Positions 24,301 to 36,286 of a stretch of 64,000 bases of DNA are shown piece after piece. Origin of the DNA: Purshia tridentata (lineage: Eukaryota; Streptophyta; Magnoliopsida; Rosales; Rosaceae); the NCBI GenBank assembly GCA_003254885.1, contig QANT01001752.1:1-64000 (forward strand), in the 5' to 3' direction. Each line of letters starts with the position of its first letter. The stretch's first letter is position 1. Both the position numbers and the translations under genes were made by a program. The notes under the pieces were generated by a model. It was not told the origin of the DNA. It was given only the letters and a program-made list of their open reading frames with translations, and did not search any database.

Positions 24301-27300
24301 CTACACCAACTGATCAGTGTATCTAAATGCGAGCCTCTTTCTATACGGTCGATTGGTCGGTCAACTAAAATTCACAAAAAAAATATGTGGGCATCTATCT
24401 CAGAGAAAGATTGTACCTATATATATTGTAATTGTTCTCAATCTTACCAATGAAACTATATCACACATTCAACAAAGATAGTAAATGTAATCAACGATCC
24501 AACTTTATAGTTTTTATGATATAAGAAAACATTTTCGAAGTTTTATGTGTTAGCTAGTCAAACAACGTAAGTAATTGCTAATATTGTGTTGTCCTACTAA
24601 TACTATGACAAAATAATCTGAATTTTTATTGTGACTAGCATTCAATATGAGTAGTATATATTACAAAATCTAAAGATTATCGTAATATGGTTGCTCTTTT
24701 CTCCATGAAAGTCAAATACAAGTTATACAACATAATCTTTTTTTATAATTAACTCTTTATTTTCTTTATACCCATTACCCCAGAAGAAGTGAACTATATA
24801 ACGACTTGAAGGGATGGACGGTCCAGTTTCCACCCCAACCAACATTCAATATCACACAATTTTCATTGGTGGGTCCAGAGTTGCATTGTAATCAACCTTA
24901 GAAGTTAGATATTTGAAGCAGAATATCAAATTCATTTTGCATCTTGTCAGCAGTATTCAAAGGATGAGCAATTTGTGACGCAATCGCAGATGCGATATTT
25001 TTTTATGTATATGTTGCTGTCGAAAACATCGGCCTATATATGACACCGACCCAGGCAGCAGATTCTCTTCCTCCGTCACATCTCCACCAATGTCATGCCA
25101 ACACTTAACTACCAAACTACATACCTTACTTTTTTTATTTATTCTTTTAATTAATACATAGATTTACAATTAATTAACATGTCAATTCCTTCAATTTTAT
25201 TATTCTCGCAATAATTACGGGCTTAGGAATTTATCTCCATCAAAGTGTGAGAAAAGGATACCATACATCCATTGCTCAAAAATATAAACAAAGAATTAAT
25301 CTATAAAAAATAACTTCAAATTTATTTATAAATTAGTTTAGTGGAGTGAATTGACCATTTGACCCCTTAATGATGCATGTGGGTCCATCAATCATCATTG
25401 ACGTGATTAGTATACGATTAGGCAAACAAATTTCGTGAGTATGCATTAACTTTTTATATTTGCTTTATTTGCAAAAGATTCTTAGGAAGGGAAATTAAAT
25501 GGTCACCCTCACTAGATTCTTGCACTAATATTACTATGAGAGCCCAAATGATCCGAAATTAAGATCGAGTAGGATATTTGTTAGCATCTGCATATATATA
25601 TGTGTTACCTTTAGGCTTTAGCTTGTTATATGTTGAGTGGATGAGCAAAAAGAGAGATGCCCACTTCCTCCATTCTTTGGTTTCTCATGTGTTTCTGTCT
25701 ACCTAGCTTATATAACTACGTTTGGGGTACTCAAAAACCTGCCCAACTAGCATGCATATGCACCTAAAGCTACATATAGTGGGCATATTCGATTTCTTTG
25801 CTAAATGTTAAACAAGTCACATGGGGAGATCTAGACTTTAGGACTGTGCATGGCATATATAACTAGGAAGAGCCCTACCTTTTTTTCAATTTTATTAAAA
25901 TTTTTTTTATTTGTTTATAATAGCCTGGTGTACTACTCCATGAAGGAAGCTATATAGCTAGCTTGATGGAACTTTATATATAGGCTATATAGCTAAAAGC
26001 AATTACCTAACAATGCCAAATTTTTCAAGACTTTCACGTGATTGATTTGATTTCTTGCTTGCATGAAATATATATTTTCCAAAGTTATGAGTAATTAGTT
26101 GATTAGGATGTTAGATTAGCTATAATTGCGACGAGGTTTAGTAAATGCAGTCAGCCCCGCGATATTAGCTGATATGAATTGCCCAACCATGAAGTCTACA
26201 ACTATCAATCATGTATCCAAATAATGGTTGAGACTTGAGAGTGAAGAGATTAAAGCCAATGGGAAAAGCAAGCACACATATTTGCGTAAACATAAAGTTA
26301 ATCAATATATATTATTGACTAATGTTAATTAATGGGGTGTTCCAAATGGCCTCGACTATATAATTAATACAATGGGATTTGAGAAACTCCATGAAAATTC
26401 TTTCTTTTGTTTAATTGCTTGAGAGGCGGAATAGGGTTTAGACTTTGGCTTTATTTACTTTTCTTAATTAAAGGAATTAGGTTTGTATTGAAGTAAAAAT
26501 CTCTGCTCTCTGCTTGATCAATAGGCAGGAGATTGTGTCAACGTCGATCACTACGCAAGAATAAAGCTCCCTCCCACATATATAATTCTAAAAGACACTC
26601 ATCAATCAAGCAAAAGAGAAAGAATGATTTCTCAGTGGATGCTTTTCCTCCATCTTCATTTTAACCGAATGTCCCATGATATATATGTAATATAAGGAAT
26701 TCATATATCCCATTCAAATATATAAACAACAAAAAAAACTTACTTAGTTTATATTTAGCTAGTCTAAGTAAAACTTTATGTGAAAGATATTTGTATTTGA
26801 GTTCGAATTTTAGTGACGGAGTTAAAAGTTTGTTTTTACGTACAAATGAAGAGAAGATATTATTGGAGAATGGAGAGATTAATATCATGTTAAATAACTA
26901 TAGTAAGATTAGAAATAAGTTAATAATGTGTATTAAATTAACAGATGCCTTATTCAGTTTGTTAAATATAAAAACTGAATACTTAACCCTAAATGCTTGG
27001 TCATAAATAGAAATAACAGACTTCTAACATTGACATACTATTATTATAGAAAATAATAGTAGAGAATCATATTTTGTACATTTTAAAAGCATATTGACTT
27101 CAAGTATTAAGAAAACAGAATCACAATTCACAAGAAATAAATAAAAAAAATGACCATATTGAAAAATCAACACACAGCTTTTGCTTTAACGTGTCATTTG
27201 TGTGCCTTTCTTGGCACTACTGTTGAATGAAGGTTTTACGTGTCCATAAGGAAAAGTCTTAATCCACTACTACCGCCCTCATGCGACTCAAAGCTAAAAA

Positions 27301-27965
27301 CTGTAATTCCCAATGAACTAGTTGCTCGGTGCAGTGAAGTGGCAGGCTGTGATTGGTTGTTGCATCAAGTTGTAGGGAACACCACAACAGCTGAGGGAAT
27401 CATTAAGCCTTAAATGAAAATGATACAACCCACAAGGCAACGTTTTCTGCTTTGAAACAAACACCATTATTAGTCCACCGTAGGATCTTCCAAATTCATT
27501 GGAGAATCAAATTCACTGTTTCTTATGCAGGGCCTTTTCAACACAGAGCCACTGATTTGGGAGAGAGAGTAGAGAGAGAAGAGAACAAATTGTGCTGTCC
27601 ATTTACACATTTACACATAGAAAAGAATAAAAAAGAGTCTATATATATTAAAGCTGCAAAAATAATGCGACCTTTCCTTCCGTCAATTCCTGGTTGTTGG
27701 GTTTCTTGTGTGTGCAGTGCAATCTATTTGCAGAGATGGGTATGTCACCAAACCCAAGTCAGTCAGTCATTTGGGTCCGACTCTTTTGCTTTTTCTGTTT
27801 ATGGGTTTTGTTCATATTTCTCTTTTTGCCTTTTTCAATTTCCTCATCATGGAACATGTTTGCTTCTCTGTTTTTCCCTTTTGAATTTGTCTAATATAAT
27901 TATAGTTCTTGTGGTTATTGCCAAGATGAATCAGATGGTGACTGGGTTTGCTTTCTTTTTTAGTA
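21342..27965. other. Long gene-poor spacer (about 6.6 kb)
   Basis: The left kilobase probably holds leader and promoter of the minus-strand membrane-protein gene. The right 500 bases hold the 5' leader of the SnRK1 beta gene, with a plausible leader intron at 27740-27963 (GTATGT to TAG). The rest is AT-rich with no supportable coding region. I compared it by eye with common conserved plant miRNAs (156, 159, 160, 164, 166, 167, 171, 172, 390, 393-399) and saw no convincing match. Small frames at 22362-22652 and 24175-24453 have no family signature. A GTCGAYTGGTCGG word occurs twice near 24280-24362. Confidence 0.5.
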
Positions 27966-30143
27966 ATGGGAAATGCCAGTGGCAGAGAGGATGGAGAAGG
28001 CCCTTCTGGAGGGAACAACTTTGTAGAAAATTATGATGGATATGTGGAGTCTGCAGAACCCATGGCTCACTCCCCTCCTCATAGCTTCAGACCATTCCAT
28101 CCACCTCTCTTCTTCACTCCACAAGTGAGTTCTTTTATGTTTCTCAATTTTTCAAAATCATGTGTGTGTGTGTATGCTTTTGCTTTTGTGACAGAGGAAA
28201 AGTTTGAAGAAGATTTTCTCAAATGGGCATCTCTCTTGGTTGTTTATTTTGATTAGTAATTGTAGTTCGAGTATAGGAAATTGTGAGGTAAAAAAAATTT
28301 GCTTAAGTTCAGATTCAGTGCAATTGTACTAGTTTATTAGTTCAGTGCAAGAAGAAATAATTGTCAAAAGATAATTAGTAAGAGTTACTGTGAATCTGTT
28401 GGCATTTCACCTTAAGTTTGAAACATGAATTTAGTCACTACTTTTTTAATAAATGTCAAAAGAAATAAATCTATCGGTATATTTTATTAATGTAGGATGA
28501 ATTGCACAAGGTCATGGAATCCATTCACTTTGATATCTAAATAGAAAATAAATGGAAATGAATAAATTCCATTTCAGAGATTTATCATTCCTTTGGATTA
28601 GTATGATGTATAAAGGTAAAAGAAAATCTCCCTTGGATATTAAAGCTGTATATCACATTTAACTATGGTTGTAAAGATTTATGTTATGCAAAATTTGGCA
28701 TGTATGTTCACACAGGGATGAAACTCTCTATAAAGTTCATCTACATTTCTAATTTCAGAATCAAGGGAACCCCTTATCAAGAACTGATGAGGCAATACAG
28801 ATCCAAGCTCAGGCAGTATCTCACAACACAGTATATAATGATGGTGTACACGACGATAAATTGACAAGGGTGCAGATCTCATGGAATCATGGTGGCAAGC
28901 AAGTAGCTATTACAGGATCATGGGACAATTGGGAGACCAGGTACTAAACTATTTAGCAGTTTCTTCAGTTGATTTTCAACTTCATTTTCTGTTTTTGTAA
29001 CATCATGGTTTGATATGAAAAGCTTTCATCTCCTTCTATCAGGGAGTTCTTGCAGAGTATTGGCAAAGATTTCATTATCGTAAAGTTGCTTCCATCAGGT
29101 CTTTACCAGTACCGCTTCATTGTTGACGGGTGTTTGAGGTGTGCTCCAGACTTGCCATGGGTCTATGATAATTCAGGGAGTCCCTATAATGTTTTGGACT
29201 TGCAGGTAATTTATGACTTCTAATGTGATCGTTTATAGGCCTCTCGCTTCCTGTCCTTTTTCATTATATTTTTCACTTAGGTTAAATGTCGTGTATTTTT
29301 GGGATAAAGGATTAGCTTAGTTGATTTTAGTTCAGTTTACATATCAAGTATTTGAACTTGTAAAGCATATCTCTGTCTTGGGTGCATAATTTTGTTCTGT
29401 ATCTGAACTTGTAATTTAACCATTGTTTGCTTGAGTATTGTTAATTTGAACTTTAAGACCAAAAGATGAATAGGACCTTCAAATCTCCACAAGTATCCAA
29501 GTACTAAAATTGATGTGTACATATACCTGCCAATCATATGTTTTTCAGTGCATTGTCCATCCGTCTTGCTGACAACATTTCTTTTGCTTGAACTTAGCAG
29601 ATGAATCTGTTTGATATTGCTCTGCATCATATTGGAGTGAAGATGATAACATATCTTATGAACTTTTTGATTTTGTTAGATTTTCATCTTGTTCTTGTTC
29701 TTTTCATGACAGTTGAAAAACATATATTTGGAGAAAGTATTTATGTTTCCAGTTTATAAAACTGCTAAGACAGCTTCAACTGATTTGCATTCCTAAAATG
29801 CATTATGCAGGAATATATTTCGGAATTGCCTGAACGTCTATCACAGTTTGAATCTCCTCCATCCCCACCTTCAAGCTATAATAACAGACGCTTAAGTGAA
29901 GATGATTTCAGTAAGCCTCCGCCAGAAGTACCCCCACAACTACAAGAAACATTTGAACATAGGCCATCCTTCTCAAATGATGGTCACCAGCCATTGTCAA
30001 TCCCACATCATTCACAGTTGAACCATTTGTACATCCAGAACCATATTGGTGGCGAGTTTTTTGCACTCAGCTCTACACATAGGTTTCGTAAAAAATTTGT
30101 CACAATGGTATTATATAAGCCACTGCGAAGAGCAAATGAATAG
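27966..30143 (+). CDS. SnRK1 regulatory beta subunit (AKINbeta type)
   Basis: Four coding exons, 27966-28124, 28759-28940, 29043-29205 and 29811-30143, give 278 residues. The start MGNASGRE is a good N-myristoylation signal, as in plant KIN-beta subunits. A CBM48/AMPK glycogen-binding-like domain spans about residues 90-167 and includes [17 protein letters not shown] and [16 protein letters not shown] variable Pro/Ser linker follows. The AMPKBI/ASC domain is at the C-terminus ([27 protein letters not shown]). This bridges the SnRK1 alpha kinase and gamma subunit in the energy-sensing complex. By wording it is nearer KINbeta2 than KINbeta1. The second carbohydrate-contact Trp (DGQW in KINbeta2) is Leu145 here (DGCLR). 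The first GSWDNW motif is kept. The segment between the N-terminus and the CBM is unusual. Confidence 0.92.
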
Positions 30144-30712
30144 TTTTCATCTTTATTATGGGAGTAGAATATATTTTATAGATGTACTATTGCTTAGAGG
30201 ATTGTTATGATTCAGTAGGTTGAGAAAGCAATTATTGTAGGTATAACTGTAACTGTAAAAGTAGGATGGTTTGCCATATTATATTGCAAGTGCTTCATTT
30301 TGGATATGATAACTAGCTCCTTATCATTTATTTTGCATTTGCGAGCTTCTGATCTCACTGAGTTTGGAACCTGGGATAATTCTGTGATACTGTTAGTTTA
30401 TCAATATTCTCAAAAGCATGAGGTTTGATCTCATTTTGGATGCAAATGTATTTCCAACATTCAGATGTCAATGAAACTTTTGCTACAACTATTGGAGTGG
30501 CATTTACCCTAAAACAACAGTAACAGAGAGATCCAACTATGATTAATATGAGAAACTCAAAACGTATACATATCAAACAAATTAGTGAAAAAAACTATGC
30601 TAGCATTTGAGAAGAACTCAAATGGTAGAACTAAAAGGTGTAATTAACTGAACAATATTAAAAGCTGATGTGTTGTTGCTGCTGGTGCTCCCCAAGCTGC
30701 AATGGCAGTCAA
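30144..30712. other. Convergent 3' spacer
   Basis: This lies between the SnRK1 beta gene and the small plastid-type gene, which converge. It probably contains both 3' UTRs; no other gene is seen. Confidence 0.5.
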
Positions 30713-31369
30713 TCATCGAATTGGTACCTTAACCCAGCCATTAGCAAAAGCAACGGCTAAGATTACAAAAGGGGTGGACATGCCAAATAAGATAATGTAA
30801 GGAATGGGGGTCTTCATGGGATTTTCACCTTCCCTTTCTCCTGCTGTTTGCCAGTACCTGCAAAATTGAAACTTGTATAAATTCCTTGTAGTATTTGAAT
30901 CACACTATCTTTAAGATCAAGCTGACCCATGTTTTTTTATGAAGAAAAATGACCATACTTAAATTGTAACTCATAAAGAGAGGAAGGCTTACTGTTCTGG
31001 CTCTTCTTCTCTACTTATAAACTTCTTCTTCCCTCCCTTCTTGAGTTCTCCATCTCCACCACCTAAGAGCATAAAAAAATCTCGAATTGTCATCTCAGCC
31101 TCATTTTGGACAGACATTAATACAAGCAATAACAAGGAAAATTCATGAAATTACATAATTTGTATTCAAATATTAAATTAATGTAGTAAAAATGTAAAAT
31201 AAATAATAATAAAAAAACAGAGGATTTTACCCAAGTTTGCATGAACCTTGAAATTGTGTGACCTCGTCTTTGGTGAAATGGAAGTGAAAGAAAGAGGACT
31301 TAGTAGTGATGGGGTGGAGGGGGTCTGGAATGTTGTGGTGGGAGAGATGAGGGTCAATTTAGCTGCCAT
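30713..31369 (-). CDS. Small plastid-type single-pass membrane protein, 117 residues, unrecognised
   Basis: Three minus-strand coding exons, 31369-31231, 31062-30993 and 30857-30713, have GT-AG borders and consistent phase. The frame holds through all three, which argues for a real gene despite the small size. The first 45 residues are rich in Ser, Thr and Pro with few acidic residues, typical of a chloroplast transit peptide. A charged segment follows (KKGGKKKFISREEEPEQ), then YWQTAGEREGENPMKTP. A single hydrophobic segment lies near residues 91-111 (PYIILFGMSTPFVILAVAF), and the end is basic (NGWVKVPIR). This looks like a small thylakoid membrane subunit or assembly factor, but I cannot name a family with confidence. 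It converges on the SnRK1 beta gene. Confidence 0.75.
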
Positions 31370-33448
31370 TTTTCTGAGAACTGTATTCTCTGTTTGCCCA
31401 TCTCTGACCTCAAATATATGTCACTGGTTTTGGATGTGGATGTGGTTAGAATGGAGACAGATATTGTGTTATGGATGGTAACCTTATCTAACCACATATG
31501 ACCAACATACCCCAGGACTCAAATGACCTTTCCTTTTCCAAATTTTGTGGTATTAGTGTAGACTACTAGTATTCACTCTGAGTTTAGACTACTAGTACTC
31601 AGTAAGTCAGTATGCACTGTAAATTCGAGTCTTATTCTTCTCTTCTTGTTTTTATTTTTTTTAAGCCAAGCTTTGGACCACCTAACTGAAAATATCACAT
31701 TTCTCTTAAAACTTTCAACTTTAGTTTATTTTTAACTTTCTCAACCTAAACACAAGCCCAACACTAGTCGTCTTCATCCATATGCTAAACTAGAGGTAAA
31801 AAATCCTTTCGTTTCTGACATATGCTATGTGACACAAGAGAATCCTCTTAATTTAAGTTCTAGTGCTAAATCCAACTTGCCCGATTAGATGTTGCCATTA
31901 GCATTAGTGAAAGTATTGCTTTTTTAATAAATTAGAAAAGGGTTAGTAGCTAGATGGTTTTGTTGATTGTTGGTGAGAGAGGGTAATCATTGAAAGAGAG
32001 CAATGAGACTGGACCAAGTAGAAGATGTTGCCAAAGGGCTGCAAGGTTTTAAAACACTTAAAAGTTGCCAATACTGATCAACCACACATCATTCCAAACA
32101 GATAAAGAATACACATCAGTCTGATATGAGAGGCCTTTTGAATTGAAGTAGCCCGATCAAACATTAAACAATTGAAAGAAAAAATAGTCCAAGCACCTGC
32201 CTGGTTAGGTTTTAAATCCTTTTCCCTCTCTAGCAACTTCTCGTGCACTATCAACGACACAGAATTGAAGGCCAGTTGCAAAGAAAAAATTACAGCCTCG
32301 AGCAGAACACATAGTTATCCAGTAAAATGAATTATCAATGAACAATAAGATTGATGGTAAACCCAGAATTGTCGATATATTTACATTGCCATCAAGATAA
32401 AACCAGAATTGTAGATGGTAAACAAATTAACCATGCAGGGGAGGGTAAAAATAAGATACAATTCAACCGAAAATAGACAGCTATAGTTATTACTTTACAT
32501 ACATAGGGAGTAATTTACAGTCAACTCCACTTGGGTAGTGAAGTCTTGGATAGAAGTCATACTATTTTGCTAACCAGGGTTGCATCTGTACAGCTCCAAA
32601 CCTTGACGAAATGCCTTTCATCATACATCTTCTTATGTCCTACATAAAATTTAGAAGACTAGATGAGCCGGCAGATCCCAGCAACCAAGGCATAATTAGC
32701 TTCAAAGCACTAGCTTTGCTTAACAAATAGTAGAATTTAAGGAACAATTCTCTCTAGTAATTAACTGTTTGTCAGGAAGCTAAAACAGCATTATAGCATA
32801 TAAATCGGCATCATTTCGACCATGACATGACTCCTTTTGTCCTAATACCATGCCCAATAGCATCAACTCTTTTTTAAGCAAATATCACTGCCATACTATA
32901 AGATCATATTGAGAATTCACCCCAAATCCAATATAAATCTATGAATTCAAATTATTTACATGATGTATTACCATCCAAATTAAGAACTTAACACAAACCT
33001 CTCGTGATAACCTAAACAGTAGACACTTTAGCTGAGGCAGACTGAAGATGCTACCAATACAGTCCAATGCGGACCATAATTCATTATGGTTCACAATGAA
33101 GTATTGGTCAAATTTAATTCTGTATCAGAAGTGTACTTCCTATTTTTGGGGAGAAAGAAGATTAAAGCGTTTTTCATAGCGCAAATACTGCAGCTTAACT
33201 TCTGTAAATTTAAATTTCCATTTAACAGCCTTTCTTAATCCATTTTCAGAACCCTTAAATTATTTTGATTACTAGATGATACAAACATTACATTCCACCC
33301 TTATTTAGTGTATTTTGAAACATAAAAACCTAACTTAATGGCATTGTACTAATTCAGAAGAAGAGAAATTCTTATAAACAATTAGAAAACCAGCCAATTA
33401 ATCTGAAATAAAGCTCACCTCAGATGCCAGTTTTGAAAAATATATAGT
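31370..33448. other. Intergenic spacer
   Basis: AT-rich, with no supportable gene. Near 31.4-31.5 kb is probably the promoter of the small minus-strand gene. The right end is the 3' side of the duplicated-exon gene. Confidence 0.45.
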
Positions 33449-34422
33449 TCATTTTTCCTCATCCTCAGACTTAGACATATTATTAGACTTTTTATCCACG
33501 ATCTCCATCTGTTGTGGAGATGCACCTACAAAGAAAAATGAAGAAAAAGCATCAGCAACATTATAATGAACAGCTTTAATCACATTGAAATAAAACAGCA
33601 ATAAATCCTTCAATTTCAACAAAGATATCAAGTCCCAGATTAATTCCTTTTTATTAGAGAATAAAACAATATCAAAGCCCAAAAAGATTCATTTCCTAAA
33701 CATGAGTGAGAAATTACACAATTCAGAACCAAACCCAGACGATCAAATCGTAGATATGAATCAGATACTACATCAATTTCAACCACAACCCAGGAAAATG
33801 CCCAATTCAAAAACACTTCCTCATGAGAAAAAACAAATTGAGCAAAACCATTAAATAAAATCCAAAAACTCAAGCAAACCTTGAATAAAATAAGCAGAAG
33901 AAGGCCAGCCCCTAACGGTGGTCATAGACATGGACTCCTCCTCAGTCAAAGGGTTGGCCAATTTCTCAACCAGCTGAGCCAGGCCATGCGAGCTCGACCT
34001 TGGCGGTGGGACCCAGTAGGACGAACCGGGCAGAAATGGGAGCCAATCGGGTGCGGATCGGCGCACGATGATCCGGTGGATAGCGTCCTCGAGCTTGCCC
34101 AAAAGGGGATCGACCGAAGCAGACGAGTCGGCGGATGCGAGCTCGACCTTGGCGGTGGGACCCAGTAGGAGGAACCGGGCAGAAATGGGAGCCAATCGGG
34201 TGCGGACCGGCGCACGATGATCCGGTGGATAGCGTCCTCGAGCTTGCCCAAAAGGGGATCGACCGAAGCAGACGAGTCGGCGGCTGGGTCTGCTGGTTCA
34301 TTGTGAAAGGGAAGGTTGGATTGGGCTCGGAGGGTTAAGAGCCGAGAAGAAGAAGACGGTGACGATCTGGGTGAGAGGTGGTGGCGGGTTAGGGAGAGGG
34401 ATCGAGAGAAGGACCTTGCCAT
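33449..34422 (-). pseudogene. Unrecognised organelle-type protein gene, frame broken by a 149-bp tandem duplication in exon 1
   Basis: Two minus-strand exons are seen, 34422-33880 and 33525-33449, with a phase-1 GT-AG junction. The N-terminus (MARSFSRSLSLTRHHLSPRSS) is basic and Ser-rich, like a mitochondrial or plastid presequence. It is followed by DPLLGKLEDAIHRIIVRRSA, PDWLPFLPGSSYWVPPP and a C-terminus ending SKSEDEEK. A 149-bp unit occurs twice in a row (33986-34134 and 34135-34283), with two mismatches. Since 149 is not a multiple of three, the second pass is read in another frame. With one unit the two exons would total 471 bases, a clean 156-residue frame; with both, they do not fit. 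I do not recognise the family. Alternatives are assembly error, a haplotype variant, or use of a downstream start near 34195. Coding identity is good; its functional state is uncertain. Confidence 0.65.
33986..34283. repeat. Tandem duplication, 2 x 149 bp, inside a coding exon
   Basis: The units 33986-34134 and 34135-34283 both begin ATGCGAGCTCGACCTTGG and end GACGAGTCGGCGG. They differ at two positions only: ACGAAC versus AGGAAC, and GGATCGG versus GGACCGG. The array is GC-rich compared with its surroundings because it is coding. Confidence 0.93.
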
Positions 34423-36286
34423 TGGAAGCTGTAGAGAGAGAAAGGGGAGATTTGAATGGGGTGTTTGGATAAGTGGAAAATCCTAGAGAAAATTTAGGTG
34501 TGAGAGGAGAATTTTTCGGTGTAACCAATATACCGCCACTCTCTCTATCTCACGAGCGATTTTTGGGTATAATCAATGTAACCAATAGAGTCTGATAATA
34601 TGAGTGAATATTATTAATGTTATACCTACAAAGAAAATATGCCATTAGGAATGGACACGATTTAGTCTAGTGCAAGTTCCGTTTGGATTTATACACCATA
34701 CCGGTTAATTTGTTTACAGTTTGGTTCAGTTCGGTGCATAAAACTAGAAACTTAGGTACAAAATTGAACCAATCCGCACCTATTTGGTTCTGGTGCAGTC
34801 TAGTTTTGACAATTCAGTGTTGCGACCTTCGACATAAATGAGAGAGATGAGAGGTTGAGAGTGAGAGCTACGAGATCGTCAAGATGAGTGAGAGAAAGAA
34901 GGTAGCGCGAGACGGTAAAAGGTTGGTGGTGGAGACTGGAAAGTAGCTAAATTGCCCCGAATTAAGGAGAAGGGAGGAGAAAGAACATAGATAAGAGACG
35001 GGAGGAAGAGAAAAAGAAAGTGAGAAATGAAAGAAAAGTGAGAATTGCAAAAAAAAGAAGAAAAGAAAAGAAAAAATAAAATGATTGGGGTATGGGATTT
35101 CAATTGTGGTTTGGTTAGATTTTTTAATTGAACAAATCAAATAAATTAGAAAAAGATATTAAGATTGGGGTTTGAAAAAAAAAACAAAGAGAAAAACATA
35201 AAGGTTGGATATATATATATAAGAGTTTATAGTACAGGGTATAAGATTATATATTTATATACTTATATATTTTATATATATTATATGTTACATATATAAA
35301 CATAGTATTACAGCTTAATAGTATTATAAACTATATAGTATATATTATCAAATATAAAAACATATATAAATATATATAATAGAAATTAAAACAATATATA
35401 AACCAATTAATATATTTTTAACAAAATGGTTCTATTCAATTTGGTTTGGCTAAAATAGGTGTAGAACTAAAAACGGTTTGTTTTGGGTATTTTTTTTTTC
35501 TATGTTGTCCTTTTTTTATCAACACGATTTTTAAAATTTTTAGTCTAATTCAATGTTGTCGATTCACAATTTTAATACTCAACTAACATGTTATTTAATA
35601 AATTAATAATATATTTACCCATTAAAATGTTACATACCTTCCAAATTTGGGCGTGATTTGCAATCCAAGGAGGCTTGGAGTTTCCGGCTTTTGATTGGAA
35701 ATTTGGAACCCAACTACCATTACGCATACCGACAAATTTTCCACTTTTCAAAGCCAAGGTCATACTTTTGGAAATTTCCCTTCTAGTCCTCTGCATACTA
35801 TTCTGGTTAAGTCAGTCAACTAGGAAATCAAAGCCGTCGATCCCAAAGACATTTCACCCTTTTTGAAGCAATCCGGTGCTCAAAGATTGGATTTTTACGG
35901 CTACTCATCGCCCTGCTTCTCATGTTTCTCATAAGAATTAACCGTAAACCCTGGTCCTCTATCGGTTTTCTTATGATTTGTGATTGGATTCTAGCTGTGT
36001 AAGCTTTGATTTGTTCTATCGAATTTGAGTTGCAGCAGAGGGAGCTCGGGCTTCACTTCAGCGATTTCAATTAGATCAAGTTTTGGACGATTCAATCTCA
36101 GCACTCAGACTGTTTTGGAGGTTTTTGATACTTACCCTTTTGCTTGTTATCTCTGTTTCTCAAATGGGTTGGTGCTGTTTTTGAAGTTTAAAGACTTCGT
36201 TTTGTAGCAAGTCTTGGTTTTTCCTTTATTGCATACGTGGAATATGGTTTCTGAACTCTGTGAAACTTTGAAACGTGTTTGATGCC
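34423..36286. other. Head-to-head spacer with AT-rich, repeat-like core
   Basis: The ends hold the promoters of the minus-strand duplicated-exon gene and the plus-strand GnT-II gene. From about 34650 to 35480 the sequence looks like a decayed interspersed repeat. Words such as GGTTCAGTTCGGTGC and GCACCTATTTGGTTCTGG appear on the left, AAAATAGGTGTAGAACTAAAAACGG on the right is their rough reverse counterpart, and 35.2-35.4 kb is almost pure A/T. I cannot fix ends or a family. A likely 5' UTR of GnT-II occupies the last 300 bases. Confidence 0.4.

Noticed and set aside
26790-26830. tRNA-like GTTCGAATTTTAG box
   Set aside because: No matching acceptor, D-arm or anticodon arm in the surrounding bases.
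34649-35480. Possible old transposable element between the duplicated-exon gene and GnT-II
   Set aside because: Words typical of decayed repeats are present, but I could not find terminal repeats or a target-site duplication, so no family is called.
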